From Flavobacteriaceae bacterium MAR_2010_188 (GTDB taxonomy: Bacteria; Bacteroidota; Bacteroidia; Flavobacteriales; Flavobacteriaceae): a stretch of 64,000 bases of DNA. This document shows positions 1 through 9,184 of this stretch, piece by piece. Location: the NCBI GenBank assembly GCA_900104375.1, contig LT629302.1, forward strand, positions 3,516,480 to 3,580,479, read 5' to 3'. The position numbers and the translations under genes were made by a program. The notes under the pieces are model-generated. The model ran no database searches and had not been told where the DNA came from. It worked only from the letters and a program-made list of their open reading frames with translations. Position 1 is the first letter of the stretch, and each line of letters starts with the position of its first letter.

Positions 1-939
1 GAAGTCCTTCTAGCTATTGCACGATTTTGGAAACAACGAGCCACTTATTCCAAAGAGAGAGGTAAGTATGTGATTCTAGGCGTCACAGGTCCTAATGAAT
101 ACGAAAACAACGTGAACAATAATTTCTACACCAATTACATGGCTAAATGGTGCATACAATTTGCATTAGAAAATATTGAAAAAGTCAAAAACGAGTTTCC
201 TACAGATTATTCAAGAATTGCTGAAAAAACCGAACTTAATGATACTGAAATCAATAAGTTGAAGGAGGTTGCCGATAATATGTATTTCCCGTTTTCGGAA
301 AAACTGAACATTTATATGCAGCAGGACGGTTTTATGGATAAAGAACTAATCACGGTTGCAGATTTAGACAAAACCCAACGCCCAATCAACCAGAAATGGT
401 CTTGGGATAGGATTTTAAGATCACCGTATATAAAGCAAGCCGATACTTTACAAGGTTTTTATTTCTTTGAAGACCACTTTAGCACTGAGGAATTAGAAAG
501 ACATTTCGATTTTTATGAACCATTTACCGTTCACGAAAGTTCACTTTCTCCTTGTGTGCACAGTATACAGGCGGCCAAGTTGGACAGAATGGACCAAGCT
601 TACCAATTTTATTTAAGGACATCTAGATTAGATTTAGATGACTATAATAAGGAAGTTCACGAAGGTCTGCATATCACTTCGATGGCTGGTACATGGATGA
701 GTATTGTTGAAGGTTTCGGCGGAATGAGGGTTAAGGAAGGAAAACTTTCCTTTAATCCTAAAATTCCAGAGCAATGGGAAGCATACTCTTTCAAGATAAA
801 TTTTAGAAACCAGATCATCAAGGTAAATGTTTCCCAAGATGAGACCAGCTTTGAAGTTGATGGTAATTCTGAAATCCAGATTTTGGTTGATGGTAAGCCG
901 GTTTCTATTTCTCCGGGCAAAGTGGTCAAGATTGACTAA
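1..939 (+). CDS. GH65 family glycoside phosphorylase (maltose phosphorylase-like), C-terminal part, 5' end outside window
   Basis: The reading frame is open from base 1, so this is the C-terminal part of a longer protein (about 312 residues visible; GH65 enzymes are usually about 750-780). The segment GVTGPNEY carries the GH65 catalytic acid, with the Glu codon at 97-99. The C-terminal barrel repeats and the small beta-sandwich end are present. GH65 enzymes use inorganic phosphate to split maltose-type disaccharides into glucose and beta-glucose-1-phosphate, normally in the cytoplasm. The gene is followed after 2 nt by three GH13 genes, which supports a role at the end of starch/maltodextrin breakdown. 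The exact disaccharide (maltose, kojibiose or trehalose) cannot be settled from this fragment; maltose is inferred from context. A GTG at 70 lies inside the frame and is not taken as the start. Confidence 0.9.
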   Translation, partial: EVLLAIARFWKQRATYSKERGKYVILGVTGPNEYENNVNNNFYTNYMAKWCIQFALENIEKVKNEFPTDYSRIAEKTELNDTEINKLKEVADNMYFPFSEKLNIYMQQDGFMDKELITVADLDKTQRPINQKWSWDRILRSPYIKQADTLQGFYFFEDHFSTEELERHFDFYEPFTVHESSLSPCVHSIQAAKLDRMDQAYQFYLRTSRLDLDDYNKEVHEGLHITSMAGTWMSIVEGFGGMRVKEGKLSFNPKIPEQWEAYSFKINFRNQIIKVNVSQDETSFEVDGNSEIQILVDGKPVSISPGKVVKID

Positions 940-941
940 AA

Positions 942-2804
942 ATGAAATGCTTAGTAATTCTACTTTTTGCACTATTGTCTACTGATTTAAATGCCCAGAT
1001 AAAACATCTGGAGCCACCAAATTGGTGGGTTGGTTTTAAGGATCAGCAACTTCAGTTATTGGTGAATGCCGATAACATTGGCGGAGCTAAGGTTAAAATT
1101 GAATACGCTGGCGTAGAATTGTTAGACACTCATAATGCAGATAGTCCTAATTATCTTTTTTTAAATCTTCAGATTAATCAAGATGCCAAAGCCGGTAAAT
1201 TCAATATTGAATTTCTACTGAGCAATGGTAAGAAATTATCTTATACCTACGAACTAAAGTCTAGGGAGAACAAACCCGAAAATTTAGTCGGTTTTAATAG
1301 CAGTGACGTTATTTATCTTATTACACCAGACCGATTTGCTAACGGAAATCTGGGTACTGATGTGGTTAAAGGACTTAAGGAAAATTCCATAGACCGCAAT
1401 AATGATTATGCAAGACACGGCGGTGACATCCGTGGTATGATAAATCATTTAGATTATATTGATGATATGGGATTTACCGCTCTATGGTCTAGCCCACTTC
1501 TAATAAACGATATGCCATCCCAATCATATCACGGCTATGCGATAACCGATTACTACAAGGTTGACCCGCGTTTTGGCAGTTTGGATGATTATATAGAACT
1601 TTCCAACAAGAGTCGGTCAAAAGGTATAAAATTGATTATGGATCAGGTTGCTAACCATTGCGGATTAGGGCATTGGTGGATGAAGGATTTACCCTTTAAG
1701 GATTGGGTAAACAACCAAGAAGATTTTAGTAACAATACACCACTATCTAACTCAAACCATAGACGCACCACCAATCAAGATCTGTATGCTTCAAATTATG
1801 ATGAAGAATTATTAAGCAATGGTTGGTTTGTTTCAGGAATGCCAGATTTAAACCAAAGGAATAAATTTCTTGCTACTTACATCATTCAAAATAGTTTGTG
1901 GTGGATAGAAACCCTTCAACTTGGAGGAATTAGACAAGATACTTATCCATATCCCGATAAAAAATTTATGGCGAATTGGGCTGGGACCATAATGAACGAA
2001 TATCCAAATTTCAACATTGTAGGTGAGGAGTGGAGCTATAATCCGTTGTTAGTTGGTTATTGGCAACATGGCGCCGTAAACAAGGATGGATATGAATCTA
2101 ATTTAAAGACCACCATGGATTTCCCAATGCAGAGCATTATTTCTCAGGCATTAAATGAAACTGAAGAATGGGACCGTGGATTGATTAAAATTTATGAAGG
2201 TTTGGCAAACGACTTTCATTATGCCGATCCAGAGTCCATTATGATTTTCTCGGACAATCATGATATGGACCGAATTCTTACTCAATTACATGAAGATGTA
2301 GAAAATACAAAAATGGCGATGAGTTTAATCTTGACTCTTCCAAGAATTCCACAAATTTATTACGGTACCGAAATACTGATGCAGAATTCGGCCAGACCTG
2401 GCGACCATGGACTCATCAGAACAGATTTTCCTGGTGGTTGGAAAGATGATGAAGTCAATGCCTTTACCGGAAAAAACCTAACTCCCGAACAAAAGGATAT
2501 GCAGAGTTTTATGAAGACTCTGTTGAACTACCGCAAAACAAGTAAAGCACTTTCAGAAGGAAAAACCACTCATTTTGCTCCGTATAATGGCATCTATGCT
2601 TTATTCAGGGTTATAGATGAAGAAATTGTGATGGTAATTATCAATAAAAACGATGAGCCAATTGAATTAGATTTAAATAAATTCAACGAAATAGGTCTTC
2701 AAGATAAAACTGTTAAGAATATTATTTCAGGTGAAAGCTTCACCTTTGGTGAGACATTACTATTATCCGGAAAAGGAAGCATTCTGCTTACAACTAAGCT
2801 TTAA
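942..2804 (+). CDS. GH13 alpha-glucanase with cyclomaltodextrinase-type N domain (SusA/neopullulanase-like), secreted
   Basis: 620 residues. An N-terminal signal peptide (about residues 1-18, ending LNA) has no lipobox, so the protein is predicted periplasmic. Residues about 22-110 form the beta-sandwich domain typical of cyclomaltodextrinases, followed by a GH13 barrel and a C-terminal beta domain. The four GH13 motifs are visible: DQVANH (D234), GIRQD with nucleophile D333, VGEEW with acid E362, and FSDNHD with D441. Enzymes of this type hydrolyse cyclodextrins, pullulan or maltodextrins imported across the outer membrane. It starts 2 nt after the GH65 stop and ends 3 nt before the next GH13 gene, so the three are almost certainly co-transcribed. 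Precise substrate preference is inferred, not seen. Confidence 0.92.
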   Translation: MKCLVILLFALLSTDLNAQIKHLEPPNWWVGFKDQQLQLLVNADNIGGAKVKIEYAGVELLDTHNADSPNYLFLNLQINQDAKAGKFNIEFLLSNGKKLSYTYELKSRENKPENLVGFNSSDVIYLITPDRFANGNLGTDVVKGLKENSIDRNNDYARHGGDIRGMINHLDYIDDMGFTALWSSPLLINDMPSQSYHGYAITDYYKVDPRFGSLDDYIELSNKSRSKGIKLIMDQVANHCGLGHWWMKDLPFKDWVNNQEDFSNNTPLSNSNHRRTTNQDLYASNYDEELLSNGWFVSGMPDLNQRNKFLATYIIQNSLWWIETLQLGGIRQDTYPYPDKKFMANWAGTIMNEYPNFNIVGEEWSYNPLLVGYWQHGAVNKDGYESNLKTTMDFPMQSIISQALNETEEWDRGLIKIYEGLANDFHYADPESIMIFSDNHDMDRILTQLHEDVENTKMAMSLILTLPRIPQIYYGTEILMQNSARPGDHGLIRTDFPGGWKDDEVNAFTGKNLTPEQKDMQSFMKTLLNYRKTSKALSEGKTTHFAPYNGIYALFRVIDEEIVMVIINKNDEPIELDLNKFNEIGLQDKTVKNIISGESFTFGETLLLSGKGSILLTTKL

Positions 2805-2807
2805 CCA

Positions 2808-4691
2808 ATGAAAATGAGAGTAAAGCTTTTTATTCTTTCAATTGCTCTTATTTTTGTGAGCTGTAAATCAAAACCAACTACCGAACCGCAAGAACATCGC
2901 ATGGTCAAAAACTATTCAGAAAAAAAACAAGTCGTCTATCAAGTTTTCACCCGATTATTTGGGAATACCAATACAACCAACAAGCCTTGGGGAACCATAG
3001 AAGAAAATGGCGTTGGGAAATTTAATGACTTTACCGACAAAGCGTTACAAGAGATTAAAGATTTAGGGGTTACCTATATTTGGTACACCGGAGTTCCACA
3101 TCATGCCCTAATAAGGGATTATTCACAATACGGGATTTCTCATGATGATCCAGATGTCGTTAAAGGAAGAGCTGGTTCTCCATATGCAGTAAAAGATTAC
3201 TATAACGTTAATCCGGACCTTGCCGAAAATCCAGCTAACCGATTGGAGGAATTTAAGAGCTTGATTGAACGTTCACATCAAAATGGCCTTAAAGTTATTA
3301 TCGATATCGTTCCAAATCACGTTGCAAGAAATTACGATGGTATCACCAATCCAAAAGGAATTGTTGATTTTGGAGCCAAGGACGATACTACTGTAACTTA
3401 CAAACCGAACAATAATTTTTACTATAACCCTGGCCAGCCCTTTAATGTGCCGTATAGTAAAAATGGATATAAACCTTTAGGAGGGGAGAAGCATCCTATG
3501 GTCGACGGGAAATTTATCGAAGTTCCTGCAAAATGGACCGGTAATGGTTCTCGCTTGTCTAGACCGGATTTTAATGATTGGTACGAAACCGTAAAAATCA
3601 ATTATGGAGTTTCAATAGAAGGTAAAAAGGATTTTGCCGAATTACCAAGCGATTTTAGAGTCAAGGATTATAAAGAACATTTCAATTTTTGGAAAGGAAA
3701 GAAGATTCCTGATTCTTGGATAAAATTTAAGGATATCGCGTTTTATTGGCTAGATTTTGGGGTTGATGGTTTTAGATACGATATGGCAGAAATGGTGCCT
3801 GTGGAATTTTGGAGCTACCTTAATTCTTCCATTAAGATGAAGAATCCTGAAGCATTTCTTTTAGCTGAAGTTTATAATCCAGGATTGTACCGAGATTATA
3901 TAAAACTTGGCAAAATGGATTATCTGTACGACAAGGTGCAGCTGTACGATACGATTAAGCACATTATGCAAGGCCACGGAAGAACCGATTACTTGCCGGG
4001 AATCCAGAATGATTTAAAAGATATAGAGCACCATATGTTGCATTTTCTTGAGAATCATGATGAACAAAGAATCGCGAGCCCAGAGTTTGCTGGTAATGCA
4101 TTAAAAGGCAAGCCTGCAATGGTGGTTTCTACTACCATGAGTAGTGCGCCCACGATGGTTTATTTTGGACAAGAACTTGGCGAACCGGGCGCAGAAAATG
4201 CCGGGTTTGGTAAACCTTCGCGAACCTCTATTTTTGATTATATCGGGGTTCCTTATTTACAGCGTTGGGTAAACAATAAAAAATTTGATGGTGGTCAGTC
4301 TTCTGCCCAAACTCTAGAACTTCGCGATTTTTACAAACGACTTTTAAATTACACCATCAATAGCAGTGCGCTAATGGGTGAGTACGGAGACATTCATGCA
4401 TATAATCGAGAGAACACTATAAATTATACGGATAAAGTATTCTCTTTTGTACGTTACAATAACGATGAAAAAATTATTGTTGTTTCCAATTTTGATTCAA
4501 ATAATGTTTATACCTTTCAATTGCAATTTCCGCAAGAAATCCTTAACCAACTTAATTTAAAGGACGGCCAATACAAATTGGAAGATCAATTATATCACAA
4601 TTTTAAAACAGATTTAAATATTCTAAATGGTGAAGCGACATGTCAAATTCATTTAAATCCGCTAGAATCATTCATCTTAAAAATTCAATAA
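2808..4691 (+). CDS. GH13 alpha-amylase-type lipoprotein
   Basis: 627 residues. The N-terminus has a lipoprotein signal (FVSC, Cys19), so the enzyme is predicted to be membrane-anchored, possibly on the cell surface as in Sus systems. GH13 motifs are intact: DIVPNH in strand 4, GFRYD with nucleophile D325, LLAEV with acid E354, and ENHD with D418. A long insertion (about residues 180-290) lies between the first and second motifs. It follows the previous gene by 3 nt. An alternative ATG two codons downstream (2814) would give nearly the same signal peptide. Role inferred: endo-acting hydrolysis of starch or maltodextrin before final cleavage by the periplasmic GH13 and the GH65 phosphorylase. 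Confidence 0.9.
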   Translation: MKMRVKLFILSIALIFVSCKSKPTTEPQEHRMVKNYSEKKQVVYQVFTRLFGNTNTTNKPWGTIEENGVGKFNDFTDKALQEIKDLGVTYIWYTGVPHHALIRDYSQYGISHDDPDVVKGRAGSPYAVKDYYNVNPDLAENPANRLEEFKSLIERSHQNGLKVIIDIVPNHVARNYDGITNPKGIVDFGAKDDTTVTYKPNNNFYYNPGQPFNVPYSKNGYKPLGGEKHPMVDGKFIEVPAKWTGNGSRLSRPDFNDWYETVKINYGVSIEGKKDFAELPSDFRVKDYKEHFNFWKGKKIPDSWIKFKDIAFYWLDFGVDGFRYDMAEMVPVEFWSYLNSSIKMKNPEAFLLAEVYNPGLYRDYIKLGKMDYLYDKVQLYDTIKHIMQGHGRTDYLPGIQNDLKDIEHHMLHFLENHDEQRIASPEFAGNALKGKPAMVVSTTMSSAPTMVYFGQELGEPGAENAGFGKPSRTSIFDYIGVPYLQRWVNNKKFDGGQSSAQTLELRDFYKRLLNYTINSSALMGEYGDIHAYNRENTINYTDKVFSFVRYNNDEKIIVVSNFDSNNVYTFQLQFPQEILNQLNLKDGQYKLEDQLYHNFKTDLNILNGEATCQIHLNPLESFILKIQ

Positions 4692-4693
4692 AT

Positions 4694-6127
4694 ATGAAAC
4701 AATTATTAACTGTCTTACTTGCACTTTTAACGTTTGTCGCTTGTAAGCAAGAATCGAAGCAACAAGAGGTTGTCGTAGATGAGGAAACTGCGTCTTACAC
4801 ACCTTTAACAGACGATATTTTAGAAACAGCAGTCATTTACGAGGCCAACATAAGACAATATTCTCCTGAAGGAACGTTTGATGCCTTTACTGAAGATATT
4901 CCGCAGTTGAAGGAGTTAGGGGTGAAAATTATTTGGGTCATGCCAATAAATCCAATTTCGGAAATTAAAAGAAAGGCGACTGGCGATAAGTTTACTTCCG
5001 AAATTGAAGATGAAACCGAAAGAAAGAAATATTTGGGAAGTTATTATTCAGTTTCAGATTATAAGGCAGTCAATAAAGAATTCGGAACTCTCGAAGATTT
5101 TGAAGAATTGGTAAATACCTCCCACGATAATGGAATGTATGTAATCCTAGACTGGGTACCGAATCATACCGGTTGGGATCACCCATGGATTACCGAGCAT
5201 CCAGATTTTTACACTCAAAACGAAAAGGGTGAAATTATCGATCCTATTAATCCTGATACTGGGGAATCTTGGGGATGGACAGATACTGCGGACCTAAATT
5301 ACGATAATCCTAAGATGAGGGAAGAAATGATAAAAGACCTTTTATATTGGGTAGAAACTACTGATATCGATGGTTTCAGAATGGATGTTGCACATAAAGT
5401 TCCGGTAGAGTTCTTCGAGAAAGTAAGGGAGGAAATCAAAAAAGAAAAGCCAGAAATCTTTATGCTTGCCGAAGCAGAACAACCAGATTTGTTGAAGAAT
5501 GCTTTCGATATGGAATATGGCTGGCACGCGCACCATATTCTAAATGAAATGGCCAAAAGAACGATGAAAGTCAAGGATTTTGAAGATTATATCAAGAAAA
5601 ATGATTCTATTTTAGAAGATGATGACATCAACATGAATTTTGTTACCAACCATGACGAAAACTCTTGGAGCGGAACCTTAAAAGAAAGAATGCCAAATAA
5701 TAAAGAAATCTTTACTGCTCTAACTTATGTGATGCCAGGAATGCCGTTAATCTATAGCGGACAAGAATACGATTTGGATAAGCGTTTAAAGTTTTTTGAG
5801 AAAGATTCAATTCCAAAAACCAAGGGCGAGTATTATAATACCTTGAAAAAACTTGGGCAATTAAAGAATAATCATGCTGCCTTAAATGGGGGAAAAGATG
5901 CTGCCGATTATGAAAGCATGAATTCTGGAAATGAAAATATTCTCATGTTTAAGCGTTCTAAAGCTGGGGATGAGGTTATTTTCGTAGGAAATTTTTCGGC
6001 GACTCCACAAACGGTTCAATATGATTTTAAAGGACAGATGCAGGATTATATGGGCGGAAAATCGGTGGAGCTCAATAAAACCAAATTGGGTTTAGGTCCA
6101 TGGGAATATAGAATATTTACCAAATAA
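4694..6127 (+). CDS. GH13 alpha-amylase lipoprotein (smaller paralogue)
   Basis: 477 residues from the ATG at 4694. This start was chosen because it opens directly on a lipoprotein signal (TFVAC, Cys17) 2 nt after the upstream stop; a further in-frame ATG at 4640 would overlap the preceding gene by 52 nt and put a non-hydrophobic leader in front. GH13 motifs are intact: DWVPNH, GFRMD with nucleophile D231, MLAEA with acid E260, and VTNHD with D321. The catalytic core is compact, with a short C-terminal beta domain. It is the third consecutive GH13 gene and the second lipoprotein, so it probably differs from its neighbour in chain-length preference rather than in location. It is followed by a candidate terminator at 6174. 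Confidence 0.9.
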   Translation: MKQLLTVLLALLTFVACKQESKQQEVVVDEETASYTPLTDDILETAVIYEANIRQYSPEGTFDAFTEDIPQLKELGVKIIWVMPINPISEIKRKATGDKFTSEIEDETERKKYLGSYYSVSDYKAVNKEFGTLEDFEELVNTSHDNGMYVILDWVPNHTGWDHPWITEHPDFYTQNEKGEIIDPINPDTGESWGWTDTADLNYDNPKMREEMIKDLLYWVETTDIDGFRMDVAHKVPVEFFEKVREEIKKEKPEIFMLAEAEQPDLLKNAFDMEYGWHAHHILNEMAKRTMKVKDFEDYIKKNDSILEDDDINMNFVTNHDENSWSGTLKERMPNNKEIFTALTYVMPGMPLIYSGQEYDLDKRLKFFEKDSIPKTKGEYYNTLKKLGQLKNNHAALNGGKDAADYESMNSGNENILMFKRSKAGDEVIFVGNFSATPQTVQYDFKGQMQDYMGGKSVELNKTKLGLGPWEYRIFTK

Positions 6128-6173
6128 TAATAGATACGATAGGCTAGAAATTGCATTAATGATAACAATTAAG

Positions 6174-6218
6174 TTCCAAATTGCGAGCTCTGTTTTTGCT
6201 TGGAATTTGGAATTTTTT
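6174..6218 (+). terminator. Candidate intrinsic terminator after the alpha-glucan genes
   Basis: The arm TTCCAAATT at 6174-6182 pairs with AATTTGGAA at 6204-6212, extended inwards with mismatches, and is followed directly by a run of six T (6213-6218). It lies between the convergent GH13 gene and the small membrane protein gene, where a terminator is expected. The stem is AT-rich, so efficiency is uncertain. Confidence 0.45.
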
Positions 6219-6253
6219 GAACGTTATAAATGCATCAGAGCAGAGACGTAAAG

Positions 6254-6670
6254 TTATTTGGTCCATTTGGAATATATTAGACTCGCTAACATTCCCATGA
6301 TTACGTAAAAGATAATATAGAGCAGTCCATTTACCAAAGTGGCAGAAATGTCTAAAAAATTAGAGGTAGAATAATCTACGAGCCCTTCACCAAACCCGGT
6401 CAAAATCCCAATCCATAGACCAAAAATCACACCGCTCCCAATGGAATAGATTCGGTTGGCCCACTTGCTATAGATAACCGAAAATGCAATCCCAATAAAG
6501 AGACAACCCAAAGAAAGATGGATGAAGTCAGGTTCCGCACGTGTTAAATCTTGAACAAGAACGTGAGATTCAAAATAATCTGCTGTTAATACGCCCCAGA
6601 GTAGATAGCCTCCAAAAAATGCCCAAAGAGCTGTGATGACCGCGGAAATTAAGGTAGTTTTAGATAACAT
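6254..6670 (-). CDS. Small multi-pass membrane protein, unknown function
   Basis: 138 residues with four predicted transmembrane stretches (about residues 8-28, 50-68, 76-95 and 112-133) separated by short loops; the motif IYSKW occurs twice, after helices 2 and 4, suggesting an internal two-helix duplication. I recognise no named family. It is encoded alone on the minus strand, convergent with the GH13 genes and divergent from the GAF-protein gene. Nothing in the neighbourhood assigns a role. Confidence 0.65.
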   Translation of the reverse strand: MLSKTTLISAVITALWAFFGGYLLWGVLTADYFESHVLVQDLTRAEPDFIHLSLGCLFIGIAFSVIYSKWANRIYSIGSGVIFGLWIGILTGFGEGLVDYSTSNFLDISATLVNGLLYIIFYVIMGMLASLIYSKWTK

Positions 6671-6781
6671 GAGTTTCTTATTTATTGGTTGCTAGTGTGT
6701 TAAATATAGAAAAAGATAAAGTTTGAACCAAAAACATTTTCTCATTAACCCGAATTAAAAATCAATACAAACGGTTTTTCG

Positions 6782-6789
6782 TATGTTTG
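6782..6789 (+). promoter_or_regulatory. Bacteroidota -7 promoter box (TATGTTTG)
   Basis: This exactly matches the TAnnTTTG consensus of the Bacteroidota primary sigma factor. It overlaps the ATG at 6783, so the mRNA should begin near 6796 and translation at the ATG at 6801. No clear -33 TTG was found. Confidence 0.45.
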
Positions 6790-6800
6790 TATACGAGATT

Positions 6801-9179
6801 ATGACAGATTTAATTCACGATAGAGAATCACCATTTCAGCTTAACATTAGCTTTAATAAGTTGCTCAATCATTATGAAGAGAAACTAAATAGCGAAGTTA
6901 CTTGGGAGGTCGAAAATGCGAAGCAAATCCTAGATGCTCAGAAACCGTATCCGGTTCTGCGCGAAGGCTCTGGCGATATTGAACTCATCAAATCACATAA
7001 ATCTACCATTGCTATTCTTCTTAAGGATCTCTTTAGTGGACCATTAACCAATAATGAAATAAAGATTGCCACGCTTCCATTTCAAAATTTTATATTTCAT
7101 TCATCTAGCCGTTTAGATAAGATTGTTTCTGTCGCTGGGGAGGATTTTCAGCTTAAGGTTGAAAGCTTGTCGGATGATGAGTATTACATCATGGCCTGTA
7201 CTGTTATTTTAAAGATGGTCTACGGTTTCGATATAAAATATAGGCGTCCATTTTTTTATGAAATCCCTGACGAATCAGGTGTCATAAGACATTATAAAAT
7301 TTTATACAACGGCGATTTTGTAGAAGTAGAAGCGACCAAAGAAGCACCAAATCTATTCGAAGAAGATTATTTAGAACTACTAGATAATTTTAATGACATA
7401 GCGCTATGGAAGAAAAAAATCCCGCCAAGAAGTTACCTATTCAAGGGTTTTATCCTAGCCAGTTTGGTAGACGTTACGGAAGATCAATCGATAAGTAATA
7501 TTAAGACTAGCTTAATTTCTGACGGAAAGAATAGGAATAAGGATTTTATAAATAATTTTAGGGAGGTGTTTAAGTCATTGTTTGGCTTTACGGATATAGA
7601 AGTTGGCTATTCTTTTTATAACAAAGATCAAAACACCTTTATGAGGGTTTATGGTGAAAGCATGCACAGCTTTTTACTAAACAATGAGGACCACAAGAAA
7701 TGCTATGATGCTTTGTGTGAACGGTCCTTTGACCTTCTCATCAATAAAAAAGAATTTTATGCGATTTCTGATGTGGACAAGTTTTATGAACTGTCTAAAG
7801 GAAAATCTCCGCAGTATAGAACGTTAAAGGAACAGGGTTATAAGAGTTCAATCTTGGCCCCGATTGCGAATGAAGATGAATTGCTTGGCGTATTAGAACT
7901 CGTTTCTAAAACCCCAAAATTATTAAATAGCGTTAATGCGAACCGGCTAAAAGATGTGATGCCATTTATTGTTTCGTCAGTAGAGCGTTCTAAAAGGGAG
8001 CAAGAGAATTTAGTTGAAGCAGTCATACAGCAAGAATGTACGTCTATTCATAGCAGTGTAAAATGGAAGTTTGAAAAGGCAGCTTTAAAGTTTATTCAAG
8101 AAGGGTATCAGGGAGGGCAGAAACCTCAATTTGATGAGATTAAAATTGAAGGAGTCTATCCTTTGTACGGACAGATTGATGTACAAGGGTCTTCGGACGC
8201 CAGAAATCTTGCCACTAAGAAGGACTTGTTGATGCAGCTGAATATGCTCAACAAAATTTTCAAAATAATTATAAAAAATGAAGTTCTTCCTTATTATAAG
8301 CAGATTTCATATCAAATTACAAAATACCAAGAAGAGATAACTGAAGAATTCCGGGTAGATAGCGAACAGCAGATTTTTGATTTTCTTCTAGACGAGGTTA
8401 ATCCAATCCTAAAATTTCAGGCAGAAAAACATCCTAATGTTGCTGAAGAAATTGAAGATTACTTCAATAAGATCGACAACGATTTAAACCTTATTTATTT
8501 CTACCGAAAAAATTATGATGATACAGTTGCGCTGATCAATAAAAATATGTCTACCTATATTGACAATGAACAATTGGTCGCGCAAGCCTATTATCCTCAT
8601 TATTTTGAAAGATATAAAACGGATGGTGTTGAGCACAACATCTATATCGGTAAGAATATCTCGCCCGAAGGAAATTTTAATCCGGTTTTCCTTTATAATC
8701 TTAGGTTATGGCAGCTACAGGTTATGTGCGAAATGGAAAACGAATTTTATAATAAACAGCACGAATATCCTATCTCACTCGATTTGGCGTCAATGATTTT
8801 AGTCTTCAACCAACCTCTAACCATCCGTTTTAGAATGGATGAGAAGAAGTTTGATGTTGACGGAACTTATAACGCACGCTACGAAGTAGTAAAGAAAAGG
8901 GTAGACAAAGCTTTTATAAAAGGCAGCAACAAGAGAATTACCCAGAAAGGAAAAATCTGTATTGTTTATTCACAAGCAACCGATGAGACCGAATATTTAG
9001 GATATATTGATTTCCTTCAATCCAAGAAAATCCTCGATACTGATGTAAATATAGTTGAGGTGCAAGACCTGCAAAGTGTAACCGGACTTAAAGCCATTTT
9101 AGTAAGCATTCTTTATCATAAAAACGACGAAAAAGAATTCTACACTTACGATGACTTAATGGACAGTTTAAAAGACTGA
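6801..9179 (+). CDS. GAF-domain-containing protein of Flavobacteriaceae type, function unknown
   Basis: 792 residues from the ATG at 6801; an ATG at 6783 would add six residues but falls inside a good -7 promoter box. A GAF-like sensory domain occupies about residues 240-400 (note ILAPI and LGVLELVS, typical late GAF strands). The flanking regions are long, helical and without recognisable enzymatic motifs. There is no signal peptide and no membrane segment, so it is predicted cytoplasmic. Proteins of this length and layout occur widely in Flavobacteriaceae, but I know of no defined role. It is convergent with the HD/membrane gene, with only 5 bp between the stops. GAF domains bind cyclic nucleotides or other small ligands; which one applies here cannot be seen. 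Confidence 0.8.
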   Translation: MTDLIHDRESPFQLNISFNKLLNHYEEKLNSEVTWEVENAKQILDAQKPYPVLREGSGDIELIKSHKSTIAILLKDLFSGPLTNNEIKIATLPFQNFIFHSSSRLDKIVSVAGEDFQLKVESLSDDEYYIMACTVILKMVYGFDIKYRRPFFYEIPDESGVIRHYKILYNGDFVEVEATKEAPNLFEEDYLELLDNFNDIALWKKKIPPRSYLFKGFILASLVDVTEDQSISNIKTSLISDGKNRNKDFINNFREVFKSLFGFTDIEVGYSFYNKDQNTFMRVYGESMHSFLLNNEDHKKCYDALCERSFDLLINKKEFYAISDVDKFYELSKGKSPQYRTLKEQGYKSSILAPIANEDELLGVLELVSKTPKLLNSVNANRLKDVMPFIVSSVERSKREQENLVEAVIQQECTSIHSSVKWKFEKAALKFIQEGYQGGQKPQFDEIKIEGVYPLYGQIDVQGSSDARNLATKKDLLMQLNMLNKIFKIIIKNEVLPYYKQISYQITKYQEEITEEFRVDSEQQIFDFLLDEVNPILKFQAEKHPNVAEEIEDYFNKIDNDLNLIYFYRKNYDDTVALINKNMSTYIDNEQLVAQAYYPHYFERYKTDGVEHNIYIGKNISPEGNFNPVFLYNLRLWQLQVMCEMENEFYNKQHEYPISLDLASMILVFNQPLTIRFRMDEKKFDVDGTYNARYEVVKKRVDKAFIKGSNKRITQKGKICIVYSQATDETEYLGYIDFLQSKKILDTDVNIVEVQDLQSVTGLKAILVSILYHKNDEKEFYTYDDLMDSLKD

Positions 9180-9184
9180 TTTTA

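Noticed and set aside
4640-4693. Upstream start for the third GH13 gene
   Set aside because: It would overlap the preceding gene by 52 nt and hide the lipoprotein signal that begins at 4694.
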